Below the pieces are notes generated by a model, which saw only the letters and a program-made list of their open reading frames with translations, did not search any database and was not told where the DNA came from. From assembly GCF_049860805.1 (NCBI RefSeq), contig NZ_CP187555.1:2604001-2668000 (forward strand): a stretch of 64,000 bases of DNA, given 5' to 3'. The DNA comes from Parabacteroides sp900760525. GTDB taxonomy: Bacteria; Bacteroidota; Bacteroidia; Bacteroidales; Tannerellaceae. Made by a program: the position numbers and the translations under genes. Shown here piece by piece: positions 44,724 through 52,621 of the stretch (position 1 is its first letter; each line of letters opens with the position of its first letter).

Positions 44724-45213
44724 AATGATAATTATTTACTGGTTTTACGACTTCGGAGTAAAACCAACCACCTTTTAAGGTGGCAAGGTTTTGAGGCACA
44801 AAAAGCGAAGCGCGGACCTCAAAACACAACTTGCTATGTTCCAATGAACATAAAAATCTTCCCTACGGTCAGATTGCCAAAGCAAACGGTTCGGCTTCCT
44901 CCTATGTCTATTTATCGGTTACAAAATTACAGACAGCAGTTTACCCCTGAGAGATGGGCTATTACGTCAAATTGCGACACAAACGGACAAAGTACCCCCA
45001 TTTTGAAAAGCATCTGTTTTTACCCTTTTCTTTGCTGAAAATTGATTGAATGGTGGCAATATATAAGGCAGTCAAACAAGGTTTGAATATGGCTTTAAAA
45101 CATGTTTGAAAGGCGTTTAACGATTTGGCAATACTGCCATAAAACTGGCTTGCCATCTTTCAACATTATTAAAAATCAATCAACCTATTCATAAACCATT
45201 AAAAATTGAAAGT
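44724..45213. other. Probable oriT/regulatory region between mobA and the DUF3408 gene
   Basis: 490 bp without a gene. Three perfect inverted repeats cluster at 44741-44825: GGTTTTAC/GTAAAACC (44741-44748, 44758-44765), CCACCTT/AAGGTGG around TT (44768-44783), and GTTTTGAGG/CCTCAAAAC (44088-equivalent arms at 44788... see exact arms 44788-44796 and 44817-44825). Such clusters next to mobA are typical of transfer origins. Further right, 45070-45115 has repeated GTTTGAA words. Confidence 0.55.
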
Positions 45214-45513
45214 ATGGAAGAAGTAAAACAATCATTACAGGAACCTGCAAGCAAGGAACGGGAAAACTATAAATCGGTGTTCCTTAAAAAGCGGGCGGTT
45301 TGCAACCGTCAAAGCGTGTACATAAGTGGAGAAATACAGAAACGTATCATGCAGATTGTAGGTGTGATTACAAACAAACAAGTAAGCATCGGAAGTTTCA
45401 TTGATAACGTACTGGAAGAGCATTTGAATACGTACAATGATGTCCTTTCGGTTCTCTACCGGGAAGAAATGCAAAAAGGAATATTCAACCAGCCAAAAGA
45501 GAATAAAGAATGA
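45214..45513 (+). CDS. DUF3408 protein of a conjugative element
   Basis: 99 residues. After a polar N-terminus the segment SVYISGEIQKRIMQIVGVITNKQVSIGSFIDNVLEEHL has the ribbon-helix-helix look of DUF3408, a family nearly confined to Bacteroides conjugative transposons and usually encoded next to a ParA-like traA. Here the traA neighbour is absent and an HTH gene overlaps its end instead. It probably binds DNA near the transfer origin. Confidence 0.78.
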   Translation: MEEVKQSLQEPASKERENYKSVFLKKRAVCNRQSVYISGEIQKRIMQIVGVITNKQVSIGSFIDNVLEEHLNTYNDVLSVLYREEMQKGIFNQPKENKE

Positions 45514-45827
45514 ATATCGTAACTATTGAGGAACAGACCTTTAAACAGGTATGCAGTCAGTTCGCCAACTTTGCTAATCAGGTGGAACGCATTTGCAGAT
45601 TGAACAATCATCAGTCCGATAAATGGTTGTCAGGTCGTGAAGTGTGTGCCCTGCTCGGTATCAGCATCCGAAGTTTGCAGAACTATCGGGACAGCGGTAA
45701 ACTGGGTTACTCCCAAATCGGGAATAAGCTGTACTATAAATCTGCCGATATTGAAAGACTGGTTACCGAATGTACGGCAAGCCATCTTTCAGGAAAGAAA
45801 AACAACTATATACCAACCAATAAATAA
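45510..45827 (+). CDS. Helix-turn-helix (excisionase-like) protein
   Basis: 105 residues, overlapping the stop of the DUF3408 gene by 4 nt. The C-terminal half is a MerR-like winged helix: LSGREVCALLGISIRSLQNYRDSGKLGY, then QIGNKLYYKSADIERLV. It is a paralogue of the proteins at 43879 and 46199. A role in excision or in regulating transfer genes is likely from the family, but not shown. Confidence 0.8.
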   Translation: MNIVTIEEQTFKQVCSQFANFANQVERICRLNNHQSDKWLSGREVCALLGISIRSLQNYRDSGKLGYSQIGNKLYYKSADIERLVTECTASHLSGKKNNYIPTNK

Positions 45828-45837
45828 GTATCGCCTT

Positions 45838-46140
45838 ATGACAAGAAAACAAGATGACAATTCAGAAGCAAACCAATCTTTCACCCTCCCGGCTATTGTG
45901 GGTACATGGGAAAGTTTAAATCTTCATCCTACGGTAATAATATACCAAAGCAAAAAAAAATATCTCCTTTCGATGCTCCATGTATCGGATAACGGACAGG
46001 CGCAACCTGCCACTTACGAGATACAGAAAGAAGATAGCCGTTACTTTATTGTTTCAGCCTTTAAGCGGCTTTATATCGGCTATGACAAGGCAAAAGACAG
46101 CCTTTCCATTTCTTATTATGGCGAGTATCTGCGTAACTGA
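45838..46140 (+). CDS. DUF3876 protein
   Basis: 100 residues from MTRKQDDN. The sequence AIVGTWESLNLHPTVIIYQSKKKYLLSML and the RLYIGYDKAKDSLSISYYGEYLR end fit DUF3876, a small beta-rich family found between HTH genes in Bacteroides mobile elements. Function unknown. It starts 10 bp after the upstream HTH gene. Confidence 0.75.
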   Translation: MTRKQDDNSEANQSFTLPAIVGTWESLNLHPTVIIYQSKKKYLLSMLHVSDNGQAQPATYEIQKEDSRYFIVSAFKRLYIGYDKAKDSLSISYYGEYLRN

Positions 46141-46198
46141 CAGGTGATATATGTCAATCATTCAAACCAATTATAAATCAATAAAACGATATGGCAAT

Positions 46199-46492
46199 AT
46201 GGAACTGATAAACGGCAACAGTGAACTAATAAAAGAGTTCTTTCAATCTATGGATAGAATGTTAGACGGTATCAGCCGGCTGGCAAAGGAAAGCAGACCG
46301 CATTTGAACGGTGAGAAGTTTCTAAGCAACCGGGAAGCAGCCAAATATCTGAAAGTAAGCATCCGTACCCTGCAAGAATGGAGAGATACGGGCGTTATCC
46401 CTTACATTCAGATAAAAGGCAAAATAATCTACCGCCAAAGCGATATAGAACGGCTTTTGCAGACCTACTACAACAAGGAACGGCAGGAATAA
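46199..46492 (+). CDS. Helix-turn-helix (excisionase-like) protein
   Basis: 97 residues from MELINGNSE (an ATG 16 codons upstream at 46151 is less likely because DUF3876 ends at 46140 and the intervening codons look like leader). Winged helix LSNREAAKYLKVSIRTLQEWRDTGVIPY and IKGKIIYRQSDIERLLQ. It is the closest relative of the 45510 protein within the window and ends the plus-strand gene string of the island. Confidence 0.8.
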   Translation: MELINGNSELIKEFFQSMDRMLDGISRLAKESRPHLNGEKFLSNREAAKYLKVSIRTLQEWRDTGVIPYIQIKGKIIYRQSDIERLLQTYYNKERQE

Positions 46493-46562
46493 CCTACCTT
46501 CCTTTAAAAAACACATTTTTTTCCGAAACTGACTAAGAACATTAACTTTGCCAGTGTAGTAG

Positions 46563-46660
46563 TCCGTCTGTGCAAGCCTTTTAAAGAAAATACTACCCGA
46601 ACATCGTGAGGTGTGGAGATTTTCTTTAAAACCCATAGGGCTTGGGCTTGAACGGACGGA
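46563..46660. other. Long imperfect inverted repeat, possible structured RNA or terminator
   Basis: Outer arms 46563-46578 and 46645-46660 (TCCGTCTGTGCAAGCC, 14 of 16 pairs) enclose inner arms 46579-46591 and 46619-46631 (TTTTAAAGAAAAT, 13 of 13). A 13-nt bulge (46632-46644) interrupts the right side. No protein is encoded across it. It lies 70 bp after the last plus-strand gene of the island. Confidence 0.65.
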
Positions 46661-46726
46661 ATACGGAGCTTATTTTTGTTAATGTCTTATTCAGCTTCGG
46701 GAAGTAACATGCAAAATGCTCTTTTA

Positions 46727-47227
46727 TCATTCATCAATATCGTTCGATGGAATTATTTTTATCAATTCTCCATTTATATGGATTCCGTATGAAACCGAAA
46801 GTTTAGATATTATAATACCAAATACACCCCTTAATTCTCCTAATGCAGATAAAAATATCCATCCACTAAGAGTAGTAAAGGAGTCACAATTGTGTACTTC
46901 ATTCTGTATTGGTTGTATTGTATCTAAAAATTTCCTACAAGATGCTCTTAATAATTGTATATCTTGATAAATATTCTGATTTTGAGAAACTTTACATATT
47001 TCTTGGGTTAAACATTCTCTAATTTGTAATATAGATTCTATACAATAGTGAGGACATTCTAATTTATAAGGAGAATATAAAACTCGTCTATCTTCTAATT
47101 GGTTAATTATTTTTTGAGCAATTTTAATCTCTGATTCATTTGGTTGCCATGATACACCAAAAAGAGGAAAACTGAACCCAGTAATCCTATTCTTAATTTC
47201 CTGAAAGGTTAATACTAACTTATTCAT
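46727..47227 (-). CDS. Unknown protein, resembles DUF6650
   Basis: 166 residues from MNKLVLTF; a -7 box TATCTTTG (minus, 47242-47249) just upstream supports this start. The stretch ITGFSFPLFGVSWQPNESEIKIAQKI with NQLEDRRVLYSPYKLECPHY and LQIRECLTQEI recalls DUF6650 proteins, an uncharacterised family; the match is from memory and not certain. No catalytic motif or membrane helix is obvious. It lies 39 bp after the integrase stop and is the likeliest cargo gene in this part of the island. Confidence 0.6.
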   Translation of the reverse strand: MNKLVLTFQEIKNRITGFSFPLFGVSWQPNESEIKIAQKIINQLEDRRVLYSPYKLECPHYCIESILQIRECLTQEICKVSQNQNIYQDIQLLRASCRKFLDTIQPIQNEVHNCDSFTTLSGWIFLSALGELRGVFGIIISKLSVSYGIHINGELIKIIPSNDIDE

Positions 47228-47241
47228 TGTTTTTTTGTTTT

Positions 47242-47249
47242 CAAAGATA
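47242..47249 (-). promoter_or_regulatory. Candidate -7 box of the DUF6650-like gene
   Basis: TATCTTTG on the minus strand, 15 bp before the start at 47227. Confidence 0.45.
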
Positions 47250-47395
47250 CGCAAAATAATGAAAATCAACCTCCATAGGAAAAATTCTTTTCTACATTTT
47301 CCATATCACGCATAATAGACCTATCTAAAACTTTTGCATAATGCTGTGTCATTCTGATATTGGAATGTCCCAAAATCTTAGATACATTTTCCATT

Positions 47396-47403
47396 GATAC
47401 ATC
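47396..47403. repeat. IS66 target-site duplication, left copy
   Basis: GATACATC, identical to 50024-50031. Eight base pairs is the duplication size of the IS66 family. Confidence 0.95.
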
Positions 47404-47765
47404 GTAAGCATCCGCCCCGGTACATCATCCTTATCCAAATCAGTAGGATCCTGGGCTATAACTTCGCTTGTAAAGACTATATGTATAAAAGCAGCAAGGG
47501 TTGCCGCCTGAACCAAGCGACAACCCATCCTACCAATTTTCATAATTAAAGTTTCAAACGTGTACGTGTTTATTTGTGCCCAAAACGTGAAAGAATCCGT
47601 CTTTACATATAAACCGCCACCAGTCACCCCTTGATGTTCCCATCGGACAACGTTGCAAAGGAACGCATTTATAACCAGCCATCCTATATTTTAGACGATT
47701 ATTACTTGCCGTTTTACATGTTTGAGAGCATAAGAAGCAGTGCCTTGGCCTGGTCATGGGAGGGA
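47404..47765. other. Non-coding tail of the IS66 element
   Basis: 362 bp between the tnpC stop and the left terminal repeat. Short frames on both strands run through the IS boundary into the integrase remnant and have no recognisable product. Confidence 0.55.
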
Positions 47766-49355
47766 TTACGCTTCTTTCCAGTTGAAAGGCAGCAGGCTCG
47801 AGTAGTCGTTAGCCACTGCCAGGCGTTCGTCTTTCACCCTGATGAGCGCGTCCTGCATCCATTTTTCGGGATTGACATTGTTCTCTTTGCAGCAACCGAT
47901 CAGTGTGAAAAAAATGGCGGCGGCATGGGCGGCTTCGTGGGAACCTGAAAAAAGGGTATTCTTACGGTTCAGGGTTAGGGGACGGATGCTTCTTTCCACT
48001 GCGTTGGAGTCGATATGGAAGTCGGCATTAGTCACGTATAGCGATAATTGCTCCATACGGGCATAAGTGTATTGCATGGCTTTGTCCATCGGACTGCCAC
48101 TTTTCACCTGCCCTATGTTACTCTTGATCCATGCCTCTATTTCCTGCAATACCGGATAAGCCTCCGCCTGGCGGTAAGCCGTTTTCGCATTTCCTTCAAG
48201 CTCTTTTTCCCTGATTTCGGATTCGGTTTTGTAAAGTTTTCCGATCAGGGAAAGTATTTCCCCCGCCCGGGGAGGATCGCTGTTCTCGGCTTCTTTGAAC
48301 TTCCGGCGGGCATGTGCCCAGCAGCACAGATGCAGGTAACCGGGCAGGTCGTCAAAGATGTCGTATACCTGATAACCGTCGCTTTGGACTGCTTTCCCAC
48401 CCTCCAGCAACAGCCCGATGCAACTTGCCCCCCTTCCCTTATGATACTCGAAAAAAGGGCTCTTCACCTCCGGGCAGTAGAAATTCCACATGTAGCCCTG
48501 GTGTAAGCTCCCCTTACGGTCACTTCCCTGGACTTTGTAAGGAGTTTCGTCGGCTATGACATAGCGTGAGGAACGGACTTTTTCACGTAATTCGTTGTAG
48601 ATTGGTTCCAGTTCCTGGGCTGTGGACAGGCACCAGTCGCTTACCGTCGAGGCCGGCAGGTGAAGGCCGATGCGCGAGAAGATATCTATTTGACGGTACA
48701 GAGGCAGGTGGTCGCCATATTTGCCCACTGCGATATGGGATAACACGCTGGCGCCTGCCTTGGCGTGGGCTATGGCTTGGACCGGCAGGGGCGCTATCAG
48801 GATACGTCCATCCGGGGTTTTGTATTTGTTGCGGATGATTTGACGGACATACACATTCTTTTCTATCTCCAGTTTTTCCGTGATTTCCTGTCCTATATGG
48901 CGACAAGACGACAAGTCCCCTGCCGGGTCCAGAATCTCCTGCCGCCGAGGAATATCCAGGGGGAAAGGCTTACGGATATTTCCTTTATGTTTCTTCTTTT
49001 TGAACCCGTCGCGATCATGCAAGTAGTTTTTCTCTTCCTTTTCTACTTCCCCACGTGCTTTTTCACGCACGGTTTCCACCGGAGCCGAGTCTACCGGCGT
49101 TTCCCAGCAGATATTCAACTGGGAGGGATCCCGGGGAAGTCTTTTTTCGCTTTTGGGACTCCAAAGGCGGCGTTTGAGGTCGTAAATCTCCCACACATAC
49201 TGTTGGTTCAGGTCCAATAAGCGCTGACGTTCGAGTAGCCATTGCATCCGCTCCTCCTCTAACGCCTTGCGTCGGGCAAGCAGCGCTTGGTAATCGGCCA
49301 GCGGGACCTTGACTTCGGGGACTTTATTTGCCGTCTTTGTTTTCATCTCTTTCAC
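47766..49355 (-). CDS. tnpC: IS66 transposase TnpC
   Basis: 529 residues. An N-terminal leucine-rich coiled segment (about 20-65) is followed by the zinc-binding-type linker and the DDE domain: YVIADETPYKVQ (first Asp), AVQSDGYQVYD (second Asp) and HIDSNAVERSIRPLTLNRKN with the catalytic Glu, then SGSHEAAHAAAIFFTLIGCC. The C-terminal ends with the IS66 tail LLPFNW. It catalyses transposition of this element. It lies 52 bp after the tnpB-like gene. Confidence 0.94.
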   Translation of the reverse strand: MKEMKTKTANKVPEVKVPLADYQALLARRKALEEERMQWLLERQRLLDLNQQYVWEIYDLKRRLWSPKSEKRLPRDPSQLNICWETPVDSAPVETVREKARGEVEKEEKNYLHDRDGFKKKKHKGNIRKPFPLDIPRRQEILDPAGDLSSCRHIGQEITEKLEIEKNVYVRQIIRNKYKTPDGRILIAPLPVQAIAHAKAGASVLSHIAVGKYGDHLPLYRQIDIFSRIGLHLPASTVSDWCLSTAQELEPIYNELREKVRSSRYVIADETPYKVQGSDRKGSLHQGYMWNFYCPEVKSPFFEYHKGRGASCIGLLLEGGKAVQSDGYQVYDIFDDLPGYLHLCCWAHARRKFKEAENSDPPRAGEILSLIGKLYKTESEIREKELEGNAKTAYRQAEAYPVLQEIEAWIKSNIGQVKSGSPMDKAMQYTYARMEQLSLYVTNADFHIDSNAVERSIRPLTLNRKNTLFSGSHEAAHAAAIFFTLIGCCKENNVNPEKWMQDALIRVKDERLAVANDYSSLLPFNWKEA

Positions 49356-49407
49356 GTAATAAAGATACGAATAATATTTGATATTATGGCACTGATTTAT
49401 AAATATA

Positions 49408-49941
49408 TTACTTGCTTTTACGCCTTTTTTTCGGACAATCGAGCAACCGGACGAGAGAGGTACGGTTTACCTGTTCGTAAGATTGTTTTTCAAATTGCCG
49501 GGGAAGGTCATAAGTCCCTTCCGAAAGATGGTAAAGGTAAACCCGTTCCTGGTTAGGGGACAGGTAATATACTTTAAGCTGCTTGTGTCCGCCGTTGATG
49601 AAGACATAGATTTCCCCCTCTTTCGGATAATGTCCCAAACGGCTGTTCACGATGCCGCTAAGGCACGGGATGCCGGCATGGAAATTCTTCAGGGGAAACA
49701 AATAGACACGGTCCGTTGAGGGAAGGCCATAATGCCGGTCTTCTTTACTTTTGACAAGATCGGATACGTTATAAATGCCCAAGCTCTCCGGAGAAAAGCG
49801 GTAATGGTGAATCCTGAAGCGGACCGCACCGCCCGATTGGTAACGCAGGTACTCGAAGGTTATTTCATTCAGTTCACCCGGTTCTGACAACATTGATAAC
49901 AATTGGGCGTTTTCAAAGATTTCTTTTTCACGATTTTTCAT
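49408..49941 (-). CDS. tnpB: IS66 accessory protein, TnpB-like with N-terminal extension
   Basis: 177 residues against about 115 for TnpB. The C-terminal part (about 85-160) resembles TnpB: AGIPCLSGIVNSRLGHYPKEG, then EIYVFINGGHKQLKVYYL and HLSEGTYDLP. The first 80 residues are not TnpB-like and may stand in for the missing TnpA. Both accessory proteins help IS66 transposition in ways that are poorly known. A -7 box TATCTTTG (minus, 49970-49977) lies 28 bp upstream. Confidence 0.78.
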   Translation of the reverse strand: MKNREKEIFENAQLLSMLSEPGELNEITFEYLRYQSGGAVRFRIHHYRFSPESLGIYNVSDLVKSKEDRHYGLPSTDRVYLFPLKNFHAGIPCLSGIVNSRLGHYPKEGEIYVFINGGHKQLKVYYLSPNQERVYLYHLSEGTYDLPRQFEKQSYEQVNRTSLVRLLDCPKKRRKSK

Positions 49942-50023
49942 CTGAGTCCTTTTTTTTGTTTTTTCGGAACAAAGATAAAGAGCACATATAATTAGAGGAG
50001 GATGTACTGGGGCGGATGCTTAC

Positions 50024-50031
50024 GATACATC
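50024..50031. repeat. IS66 target-site duplication, right copy
   Basis: GATACATC, directly next to the right terminal repeat of the IS66 element. Confidence 0.95.
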
Positions 50032-50184
50032 ATTGGCGAGAAAAACTACGGTAGCCGCAGTATGGCGTGCTACATGTGTAGTTAAGCGTTTGGTAATGCC
50101 GCATAAATCAGCGATTTCTTTTAGTAGGCTAGGCCCGCAGCGCTTTTCCACCTTTCGGTGGTAAGTTTCCGCTAACCTGCCCCC

Positions 50185-50218
50185 GAACCGTACGTACATG
50201 TCTCCATGTATACGGCTC
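50185..50218 (-). ncRNA. Group II intron domain V
   Basis: A 34-nt hairpin with GAGCCGTA/TACGGTTC arms and GGAGAC-type loop, the catalytic core of group II ribozymes. Confidence 0.88.
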
Positions 50219-50236
50219 TCCATTGTCAACATCACT

Positions 50237-52066
50237 TTACTTATCATAGCTTTTATGGATTAATGCATCGCAATCATGACAGACTGCGAGAGTTTTACGA
50301 TGGCGTTTAATCATCACAACATTCCACTTGGTGTCAGCTTTAAGCTGATTGATGTTGCGTATGTGATGCATCACAAGGTCTCCTATTGCACCGCATAATT
50401 CACACTTTCTCTCTTTGAGCCTTTCCACAAGTGTGGGGGCAGGAAGATACATGGTGTTCGGTATGTTGTCGTAATGGTTATCCTCATAGATGTCGGTGAA
50501 GCGTTTGCATCTGAATCCGCCGTTATACCATACTCTTTGTTTCGCATTGCCTTTGCTATCCTTATAAGGGATAATCACATCCGTTCCGTCTTTGTACTTT
50601 TCAAGTATTTGTCCGACGGTTCTTTTGTGCTTGCGACCGAGAGTTTTGAGCATACTATACTTCATGAAGTAATTGAACTTCCACCCCCAATAGCCGATAT
50701 TGTCCGCAATGGAATAGTAGTTGTAGAATCCCCGCAATTCAAGATTGTATTGCGCCAGGATATCTGCGTCTTGTCTATTTACCATATACTTACGAGACGA
50801 AGGCTTAAGTGTCTCTTTTCTGTTTACTTGTGTGATAAGCACAGCATCATAGTATTGAAGACGCTTAAGTACAGTTTCGTAAGAGACTTTCAACACAATT
50901 GTTCCCAGCCACGGGCGTCGTTGTAGTCCACTCCGTGTGCGTGTGTGGTCCATAGAACGGCGTGCATTGATTTCGTACCCAAGGAATTTTGCAGGTTCCT
51001 GTGCGTTCGTAATCAAGGTCTTTTCCTGCGACATCTCCAATTTGAGTTTATCACTCATGAACGTCGTAATATCAGCCTTGATTTTCTCGCATTCCTCTTT
51101 GCTGCCAATCACTCCTATAAGAAAGTCATCGGCATACCTCACATACTTCAATCTTCTGAACGCATCGTCTATGTCCCTTGTTGCTGGAATATCCAGCATC
51201 TTCTTGCGCATTTCGGCAATTTTTGATTTCAGTTCAACCTTGCGGTTTTCATCCGTTTCTGCTTCTAGTTTCCATCGTAATACATTCCTTTGATTCCGGT
51301 TACGCTGATACTCTTGGGTTAGTCTACGTCCTCTGCCTCTATTGAAGTTATCGGCATACTCCTTTATATACTTGTCGAACTTGTCAAGGTAGATGTTAGC
51401 CAAAATAGGGCTAATGATACCACCTTGTGGTGTTCCAGAGTAGGTGTTGTTGTATGTCCATTTCTCCATATAGCCTGCATTTAAGAATTTGCGGATTAAT
51501 CGCAGGAACCGTTCATCGGAGATGCGCTCTCTGAGGATATCAATCATAATGTTATGATCAATATTGTCAAAGAAGCCTTTGATGTCACCTTCGATAAACC
51601 ATCGTGTTCCTTTGAATGTCACCTTTATGTCTCTTAATGCCGTGTGGCAACTTCTATTGGGGCGGAATCCATGCGAGGTATCTTCAAAGTGTCCCTCGTA
51701 AATGGCTTCCAGAATCATATGCACTACCTCTTGCACAAGTTTATCCTCAAAAGATGGAATGCCCAGCGGGCGATTCTTCCCATTCTTTTTAGGAATATAC
51801 ACTCGACGTGTCGGGTGGGGCTTATAAGATTCATCCCTCAGACTTGCCACTATTTTCTGTATACGGTCAATGCTCATTCGGTCGATGGTTCTACCATCGC
51901 TGCCGGGCGTCATATTACCTTGATTGGCATATTTACGCTGATAGGCAATGAAGAACATCTGCTCATTAAACAGAATCCGGTAGAGTCTTTCGTATCGGTA
52001 ATCCGAATCTTTGCTATGTTCGCATAAAGCGTTTAATACTTGCTGTGGATCTCTCATACGTCTCAC
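50237..52066 (-). CDS. ltrA: Group II intron reverse transcriptase/maturase with HNH endonuclease
   Basis: 609 residues and uninterrupted. The RT domain spans about 40-360: PIGIPSFEDKLVQEVV-like text GIPSFEDKLVQEVVHMILEA, GFRPNRSCHTAL, IEGDIKGFFDNIDH, GTPQGGIISPILANIYL and the catalytic YADD in VRYADDFLIG. Domain X (maturase) covers about 390-520. The C-terminus is an HNH nuclease with Cys pairs and His-His (CELCGAIGDLVMHH, then LAVCHDC). It assists splicing of its own RNA and carries out retrohoming. All key residues are present, so the intron may be active. Confidence 0.96.
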   Translation of the reverse strand: MRRMRDPQQVLNALCEHSKDSDYRYERLYRILFNEQMFFIAYQRKYANQGNMTPGSDGRTIDRMSIDRIQKIVASLRDESYKPHPTRRVYIPKKNGKNRPLGIPSFEDKLVQEVVHMILEAIYEGHFEDTSHGFRPNRSCHTALRDIKVTFKGTRWFIEGDIKGFFDNIDHNIMIDILRERISDERFLRLIRKFLNAGYMEKWTYNNTYSGTPQGGIISPILANIYLDKFDKYIKEYADNFNRGRGRRLTQEYQRNRNQRNVLRWKLEAETDENRKVELKSKIAEMRKKMLDIPATRDIDDAFRRLKYVRYADDFLIGVIGSKEECEKIKADITTFMSDKLKLEMSQEKTLITNAQEPAKFLGYEINARRSMDHTRTRSGLQRRPWLGTIVLKVSYETVLKRLQYYDAVLITQVNRKETLKPSSRKYMVNRQDADILAQYNLELRGFYNYYSIADNIGYWGWKFNYFMKYSMLKTLGRKHKRTVGQILEKYKDGTDVIIPYKDSKGNAKQRVWYNGGFRCKRFTDIYEDNHYDNIPNTMYLPAPTLVERLKERKCELCGAIGDLVMHHIRNINQLKADTKWNVVMIKRHRKTLAVCHDCDALIHKSYDK

Positions 52067-52621
52067 ACGTTTTCCTTAGTTTGTATTAAGTTGACAACTG
52101 CTTCCCTTCGCCATGTGCAAGGCGTTACCTTGCTCGGACTACTACGGAAGCTCCGTTTCCATATCGGGTATTCAGTATCTTTATACATAGCCCTTGTTTC
52201 CATAGGCATCCCGATTTAGGAAATCCCCGTTTAGTTTCGTAATGACTATTAGCGCGACAGACTGTCGGATGCGACTTTCGTTCTTTTCTCCGCTTATTGC
52301 GGTTGTGCCGTAGCTATGTTCTATGCTCTCAAAGGCTACCTGACAAATGAGAGAGCCACGGTGTGACAATACAACTGCCTTTCGTCACAAGTCCAACATG
52401 CCTCACTGAACTATCGTTCAACCAGTATAGGTTTCATCCTCGTGTCTGTCTTTCTCCCCAGCGATGCACTCGCTCTTGGCAATTAGGGCGGCCATGCTGC
52501 AACCGACATGCGATACTCCCCATTGGGTTTCCCCGCCGGATAAGTCGGTTGGGAGTAGACTTAGAATCTAGTCTAGTCTCTTGCTAAAGAGACATTCATT
52601 ACGCAACCTTTACGGGCGCAC

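Larger units (their letters stand above)
47404..50023 (-). mobile_element. Complete IS66-family insertion sequence
   Basis: 2620 bp. Terminal inverted repeats of 27 bp (47404-47430 and 49997-50023) differ at two positions and begin GTAAGCATCCGCCCC, the form typical of IS66. Both ends are flanked by GATACATC. It carries tnpB-like and tnpC genes on the minus strand and a gene-free tail (47404-47765, 362 bp) after tnpC. It sits inside the integrase gene. Ends, genes and target duplication all look intact, so the insertion is probably recent. Confidence 0.96.
50124..52621 (-). mobile_element. Group II intron in the integrase gene
   Basis: 2498 bp. On the minus strand it begins GTGCGCCC (5' end at 52621), the group II GUGYG start, and ends CCTAC (50124), a valid AY 3' end. 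Domain V is plain at 50185-50218 (GAGCCGTATACATGG then ACATGTACGTACGGTTC), and domain VI at 50124-50180. Domains I-III fill 52067-52621, 555 nt with no protein gene. The maturase gene lies in domain IV. Precise removal joins integrase codons TAC and TTA (Tyr334-Leu335) in frame. Confidence 0.93.

Noticed and set aside
46716..46967. Plus-strand frame opposite the DUF6650-like gene
   Set aside because: The minus-strand frame is longer, has a promoter box and protein-like composition.
47349..47627. A 92-codon frame at the left end of the IS66 element
   Set aside because: It crosses the IS boundary into the integrase remnant in the wrong frame and has no recognisable product.
50020..50247. A 75-codon protein frame
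   Set aside because: It is a composite of group II intron domains V/VI and integrase exon 2, not a separate gene.
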